Shown: piece by piece, positions 13,991 to 17,139 of the stretch
How the letters are laid out: each line of letters begins with the position of its first letter
Numbering within the stretch: position 1 is the first letter of the stretch
Source of the DNA: JBEKZQ01 sp049509675
GTDB taxonomy: Bacteria; Planctomycetota; Planctomycetia; Pirellulales; Thermoguttaceae
DNA: 17,139 nucleotides
NCBI GenBank assembly: GCA_049509675.1
Contig: JBEKZQ010000221.1
Span: 1 to 17,139 of the forward strand
Reading direction: 5' to 3'
Translations under genes and position numbers: made by a program
The notes under the pieces: model-generated
What the model was told of the DNA's origin: nothing
The model's database searches: none
What the model saw: the letters and a program-made list of their open reading frames with translations, nothing else

Positions 13991-15202
13991 ATGCCTATTC
14001 TCAAAACCCTGACGCTGGGCTGCAAAGTCAATCAGTACGAAACCGAGTACCTGCGCCAGGGACTGGCCCGGCTCGGCTATCGCGACGCCCGGGACGGAGA
14101 AACGGCCGATCTGGGCGTGGTCAACACGTGTACCGTGACCATCGAGGCGGAGGCCAAGAGCCGCAAACTCATCCGCCGGTTCGCTCGGCAGAACCCCCGG
14201 GCCGAGATCATCGTGATGGGCTGTTACGCCACCCGCGCCGCCGCCGAGGCCGCGCGGCTGCCCGGCGTGGTGGAAGTGGTCGCCGACAAGCGGCAACTGC
14301 CCGAGGTGCTGGCCCGCCGCGGGCTGGTTGACATTCCGACCGGCATCTCGTCGTTCGGCCGGCGGCATCGGGCCTACGTCAAGGTGCAGGACGGCTGCCG
14401 CATGGGGTGCAGCTACTGCATCATTCCCAGTGTTCGGCCGACGCTGGCCAGCCGCCCGGTCGAGGAAGTGCTGGCCGAGGTGCGGCGTCTGGCCGACGGC
14501 GGCCATCGCGAGATCGTTCTGACCGGCATTCACCTGGGCCACTACGGCCTGGATTTCGGGGACGGCCGCTGGAATCTGGCCCGATTGCTGCGGACTGTGG
14601 TAGCCACTGGCGGGTCCAGAGTCGAGGGTCCAGAGTCCAGAGCCCAGGCCCGGGCCGGGGCAATCACTCCCCTCTCCCCTTGCGGGAGAGGGGCCGGGGG
14701 TGAGGGGGACGTGGCGGGTGCTACTGCTGGCTCGCCCAGCAGTGCGAAAGACACGGTTGGGCAAGCCAACCGTGGCACCCAATCTACTTTCGCTGACGTG
14801 GTCAGAGAGCCCCACCAAGATTTTCGCGTGCGTCTGTCGAGCATCGAGGCGGCGGAAGTCACGCCGGAACTGCTGAACTTCTTGGCCGAGTTTCCCCAGC
14901 GGGCCTGTCCGCATCTGCACATTTCCATGCAAAGCGGTTCCGACGCGGTACTTGCGCGGATGCGGCGCCGCTGGCCCGTGCGGCAATTCATCGAACGCTG
15001 CCATGAAGTGACCCGCCGGTTGGACAAGCCGGCCCTGACGACCGACGTGATCGTCGGCTTCCCCGGCGAAACGGAAGAGGACTTTCTGGCCACGTGCCGG
15101 GCAGTCAGCACTGCCGCGCCAGCCGCCTGGAGGAGATCGGCCGGCGGCTGCGGCGGGCGTATTTCGAGCGGCTCGCAGGCCATCGGCTGCAAGTGCTGGT
15201 AG
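13991..15202 (+). CDS. mtaB: MtaB-type tRNA methylthiotransferase, disrupted
   Basis: A radical SAM methylthiotransferase of the MiaB/MtaB group. MtaB converts t6A37 to ms2t6A37 in ANN-decoding tRNAs. The N-terminal domain has the three cluster cysteines Cys11 (LGCKVNQYE), Cys47 (NTCTV) and Cys78 (MGCYA). The radical SAM motif CRMGCSYC gives Cys136, Cys140 and Cys143. LGCKVNQ favours MtaB over MiaB. Two defects are visible. Residues about 207-276 are a repeat-derived insertion in the radical SAM domain, before FRVRLSSIEAAEVTPELL. After TTDVIVGFPGETEEDFLATCR (about residue 376) the frame leaves the family, and the rest of the protein continues in another frame (15121-15351). About 35 residues (normally including an RPGTPA-like stretch) are missing. 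The gene is probably inactive unless the deletion is an assembly error. It follows clpS by 62 bases. Confidence 0.85.
   Translation: MPILKTLTLGCKVNQYETEYLRQGLARLGYRDARDGETADLGVVNTCTVTIEAEAKSRKLIRRFARQNPRAEIIVMGCYATRAAAEAARLPGVVEVVADKRQLPEVLARRGLVDIPTGISSFGRRHRAYVKVQDGCRMGCSYCIIPSVRPTLASRPVEEVLAEVRRLADGGHREIVLTGIHLGHYGLDFGDGRWNLARLLRTVVATGGSRVEGPESRAQARAGAITPLSPCGRGAGGEGDVAGATAGSPSSAKDTVGQANRGTQSTFADVVREPHQDFRVRLSSIEAAEVTPELLNFLAEFPQRACPHLHISMQSGSDAVLARMRRRWPVRQFIERCHEVTRRLDKPALTTDVIVGFPGETEEDFLATCRAVSTAAPAAWRRSAGGCGGRISSGSQAIGCKCW
14609..14818 (+). repeat. Composite repeat insertion inside mtaB
   Basis: About 210 bases (70 codons, frame kept) absent from the family. Three repeat types lie in series: GTCCAGAGTC units (14614-14645); CCCCTCTCCCC...GGGAGAGGGG (14669-14709), the same family as 11847-11970; and GGGTGCTACTGCTGG...GGTTGGGCAAGCCAACC...GGCACCC (14716-14780), the GGGTGCCAC family. 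The translation (for example LSPCGRGAGGEG) is unlike the enzyme around it. Confidence 0.85.
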
Positions 15203-15351
15203 AAACGGCCCTTACGGATCGTCCCGGCTGGCTGCTAGGGACTTCCGACCGTTATGCGCCGGTCGAGTTGCCCGGCGGACCCGAGTTGGTCGGCCAGCTT
15301 GTCGACGTCGTGGCGGGGCCGGTGGTTGGCGATCGGATCAGAGGCCGCTAG
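15121..15351 (+). pseudogene. mtaB: Out-of-frame C-terminal part of mtaB (TRAM region)
   Basis: In a different frame from the upstream gene, SRLEEIGRRLRRAYFERLAG followed by VLVETALTD and a beta-rich end with YAPVELPG and GQLVDVVAGPV matches the end of MtaB: the linker helix plus the TRAM tRNA-binding domain. It ends with a TAG at 15349-15351. It has no start of its own, so it would be untranslated unless ribosomes shift frame. The net loss upstream is one base more than a multiple of three. Confidence 0.75.
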
Positions 15352-15390
15352 CCGAGAAACGGATTCTGGTTCAGCCGTCCGGAGTAATTT

Positions 15391-15484
15391 GACCACGGAT
15401 AACACGGATTTCACGGACAAAATGATGGCAGAACCATGATCGGTAGCTTTTGAAATCATCCGTGTCATCCGTGAAATCCGTGGT
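15391..15484. repeat. ACGGATTTCACGGA inverted repeat
   Basis: GACCACGGATAACACGGATTTC at the left pairs with a right end reading CCGTGAAATCCGTGGTC. Each arm is also a tandem of ATCCGTG-type units. Related ATCCGTG units occur at 3617-3643. Confidence 0.8.
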
Positions 15485-15522
15485 CTGCTTCATTCGGGTA
15501 AACCGCTTTGGGCTTTGTTTGT

Positions 15523-15547
15523 GTGCCACGGGCTTGCCCGTGCTGCT
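15523..15547 (+). repeat. GTGCCACGGGCTTGCCCGTG hairpin
   Basis: CACGGGC TT GCCCGTG forms a perfect short hairpin within GTGCCAC...TGCTGCTC, the same arrangement as GTGCCACTGGCTTGCCAGTG at 6643-6662; the stem base pair differs between the two with compensation (TGG/CCA versus GGG/CCC). Confidence 0.75.
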
Positions 15548-15732
15548 CTGGATACTTCTTGCGGCCTTGCCTTCGTCGGAAACCCCCTTTTGCAGACGCC
15601 TCACAAGGCGCGAGGCGCCAGTCTTGGAGTTGCGCATTTTCAGCGCCGTCCGGGCGGGAAACGAATCACGAAAAGCCGAAAGGGCGAAAGCCCGAATCGA
15701 GAACAATGGTTTCTTGCGACAGGAATATGGGT

Positions 15733-15769
15733 GGACAGGAAGATGAAGGTTTGGGTTATTTTCCTGTCC
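15733..15769 (+). repeat. GGACAGGAAGAT hairpin
   Basis: GGACAGGAAGAT and ATTTTCCTGTCC form a 12-base stem with one G:T-type mismatch. No gene. Confidence 0.6.
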
Positions 15770-15795
15770 ATTATCTTCTTGTCATACCGTCGTTG

Positions 15796-15823
15796 GGGGG
15801 TGAAGCGATGCTAGTTCACCCCC
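15796..15823 (+). repeat. GGGGGTGAA hairpin
   Basis: GGGGGTGAA and TTCACCCCC form a perfect nine-base stem around a ten-base loop. Confidence 0.65.
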
Positions 15824-15968
15824 AGCCCACCATGTCTCCGTGTTTTTCCGGCTTTCGTGATTACCGGGTTACCAAGCTGCGCGTCAGCGAGAGCGCAGCT
15901 CCACAACTGGAGCTTCGGGCTTATGTGGGGTTTTCCGACAAACACCCGACTGGTGGGTCCAGGGAAAA

Positions 15969-16037
15969 GGGGACAGGCACCGTCGCCGTAGGCCGTCTTG
16001 ACAGCGCTGGCCAATCGAGGCGACGGAGCCAGTCCCC
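15969..16037 (+). repeat. GGGGAC..GTCCCC inverted repeat
   Basis: Arms 15969-15987 and 16019-16037 (19 bases, two mismatches) begin GGGGACAGGCACCG. It ends just upstream of the candidate promoter for the last gene. Confidence 0.75.
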
Positions 16038-16050
16038 CCCCAAAATCGCT

Positions 16051-16080
16051 CTGGCACGTTGGAACGACGTTTGCTACACT
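16051..16080 (+). promoter_or_regulatory. Candidate promoter for the last gene
   Basis: CTGGCA (16051-16056), an 18-base gap, then TACACT (16075-16080) with an extended TGC directly before it. Placed about 35 bases before the ATG at 16115. Box matches are 4/6 each. Confidence 0.35.
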
Positions 16081-16114
16081 CCGCGGCCATTCAGGCCCAA
16101 CGAGGAGGCTCTTG

Positions 16115-17139
16115 ATGAGGGAAACTCGAATATATTGGTTCGCGCTCCTGCTTCTGGCGCTCTGGGGTTGGTCTTGTGCCGGGGTCCAGGCGGTCCCGCC
16201 CTGGGATCGGCTGCTGGGCGGCAACCGGGTCGAAGCCGACCCCGCCAAGGAATACACGCTCAAAGAGGACAACGGGCCGTGGATGATCATGACCTGCAGC
16301 TTCACCGGCGAAAAGGCGGAAAAACAGGCCCACGATCTGGCCCTGGAACTCCGCAAGCGGTACAAGCTGGAGGCCTATACCTACAAGGGCGGGTTCAAGC
16401 TGGACGACCCGAACGGGCCTAACGCCCGCGGCCCGGCCGCCATCCGCTGGCAGTACAAGCGGTTCCACGACAACCCGAAACTTTACAACGACGGAGCGAT
16501 CAAAGAGGTCGCCGTGCTGGTGGGAAACTACCCGTCGGTGGAAGACCCGGAGGCCAAGCGGACCCTGCAAAAGATCAAGTGCTCCCAACCGGAGCAACTG
16601 AAAATCCAGGACGGCGAAGCGGTCAGCCGGCCGCTGGCGACCTTGCGGATGATCCAGGAGAAGGTGCCTCTTCCCGAGAACATCGAGCACAAGAAGCATG
16701 GGCCGTTGGGGCACGCGTTCATTACCACCAATCCGCTGCTGCACGCGGACTACTACGTGCCCAAGGGAGGCATCGACGAACTGGTCTTGCGCATGAACAA
16801 GGGAGTGACCCACAGCCTGTTGGATTGCCAGGGGAGATACACGGTGCAAGTGGCTCGATTCAGCGGATCGGTGATCATCGACCAACGGAAGATCCAGGAG
16901 ATCGAGAACGGCAAACCGGTCGAGAGCCAGTTGGCGAAGGCCGCCGAGAAGGCCCATGAGCTAACCGAGGCCCTCCGCATCAAGGGCTACGAGGCATACG
17001 AGTTCCACGATCGCTATGCGAGCATCGTCACGGTGGGCAGTTTCAACTCGGTGGGCACGCCCCGCACCGACGGCAAGACCGAGATCAATCCGGCCATCTA
17101 CACGATCATCAAGACCTTCGGGGCGGCCCCAATCACGAT
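16115..17139 (+). CDS. Secreted protein with two SPOR-like modules (3' end cut)
   Basis: At least 341 residues, open through the window edge. GAGGAGG six bases before the ATG is a strong ribosome site. Residues 1-26 look like a Sec signal peptide (RETRIYW start, hydrophobic core, VQA cut site). Two stretches follow the SPOR layout of a beta strand, a helix and a final V.VG.F strand. One is at about 56-152 (WMIMTCSFTGEKAEKQAHDLALELRK shortened here; VAVLVGNY at the end). The other, clearer one is at about 242-310 (YTVQVARFSG, AAEKAHELTEALRIKGYEAY, SIVTVGSF). SPOR domains elsewhere bind glycan strands lacking stem peptides at division sites; whether these do so is unknown. No other gene on the strand is close, so it appears to be a single unit. 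Confidence 0.8.
   Translation, partial: MRETRIYWFALLLLALWGWSCAGVQAVPPWDRLLGGNRVEADPAKEYTLKEDNGPWMIMTCSFTGEKAEKQAHDLALELRKRYKLEAYTYKGGFKLDDPNGPNARGPAAIRWQYKRFHDNPKLYNDGAIKEVAVLVGNYPSVEDPEAKRTLQKIKCSQPEQLKIQDGEAVSRPLATLRMIQEKVPLPENIEHKKHGPLGHAFITTNPLLHADYYVPKGGIDELVLRMNKGVTHSLLDCQGRYTVQVARFSGSVIIDQRKIQEIENGKPVESQLAKAAEKAHELTEALRIKGYEAYEFHDRYASIVTVGSFNSVGTPRTDGKTEINPAIYTIIKTFGAAPIT

Larger units (their letters stand above)
15352..16114. other. Gene-free stretch packed with short inverted repeats
   Basis: About 760 bases with no credible gene; open frames here have no ribosome site and translate repeats. It holds at least five separate inverted repeats (15391-15484, 15523-15547, 15733-15769, 15796-15823, 15969-16037) and ends with a possible promoter for the gene at 16115. 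Confidence 0.7.

Noticed and set aside
15391..15484. CRISPR-like array of ACGGAT units
   Set aside because: Units are short, adjacent and inverted rather than evenly spaced direct repeats with unique spacers; no cas genes.
16052..16075. Sigma54-type promoter (TGGCAC then TTTGCT)
   Set aside because: The GG and GC elements are about 18 bases apart rather than the required 10.
15508..16422. 304-codon frame across the repeat-rich gap into the last gene
   Set aside because: No ribosome site, translates inverted repeats, and ends out of frame in the well-supported gene at 16115.

Overview
The window looks like chromosomal DNA of a Planctomycetota bacterium, probably of the Pirellulales type. The basis is high GC, scattered GTG starts, a secreted YdjY-like protein, large secreted proteins with no function I recognise, and many short dispersed palindromes of kinds I remember from planctomycete genomes. 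This placement is inference from memory, not from a search. I see no rRNA, tRNA, CRISPR array, phage gene or transposase.

Layout. 24-884 (-) is an unrecognised protein. 1145-1924 (+) is a secreted YdjY-like protein. 1959-2366 (-) is a stand-alone response regulator receiver. 2725-3393 (+) is a small membrane-anchored protein. 3791-6616 (+) is a 941-residue Ala/Pro-rich exported protein. 7005-8876 (-) is a phosphoglucomutase/phosphomannomutase-type enzyme. 9166 onward (+) is a second phosphohexomutase with a broken C-terminus. 10547-11827 (-) is seryl-tRNA synthetase. 11977-13371 (-) is an M20 dipeptidase. 13566-13928 (+) is the Clp adaptor ClpS. 13991-15351 (+) is an MtaB-type tRNA methylthiotransferase gene that is interrupted and frameshifted. 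16115 to the window end (+) is a secreted protein with two SPOR-like modules, cut by the window edge. Most genes are single units facing in alternating directions, so there is little operon structure. The two phosphohexomutases are divergent neighbours.

The striking content is non-coding. Short palindromic or inverted-repeat sequences fill almost every intergenic gap. One 67-bp hairpin family has three copies, all in head-to-head gaps, with a conserved loop and compensatory stem changes. A GGGTGCCAC family, a CCCTCTCCC/GGGAGAGGG family, a GGGGAC.GTCCC family and TCAGTTTTCAGT or GATCTCAAAT arrays also occur. Some of these sequences lie in frame inside genes: about 70 residues in MtaB, about 30 in the phosphoglucomutase, and about 15 in the 941-residue protein. 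Others sit exactly at stop codons. Two conserved genes (the second phosphohexomutase and mtaB) also lack about 100 bases near the 3' end, which throws the last part out of frame. This in-frame repeat colonisation, reminiscent of Rickettsia palindromic elements, is the best candidate here for an under-described phenomenon. The two deletions need checking against raw reads, since assembly error is a real alternative.
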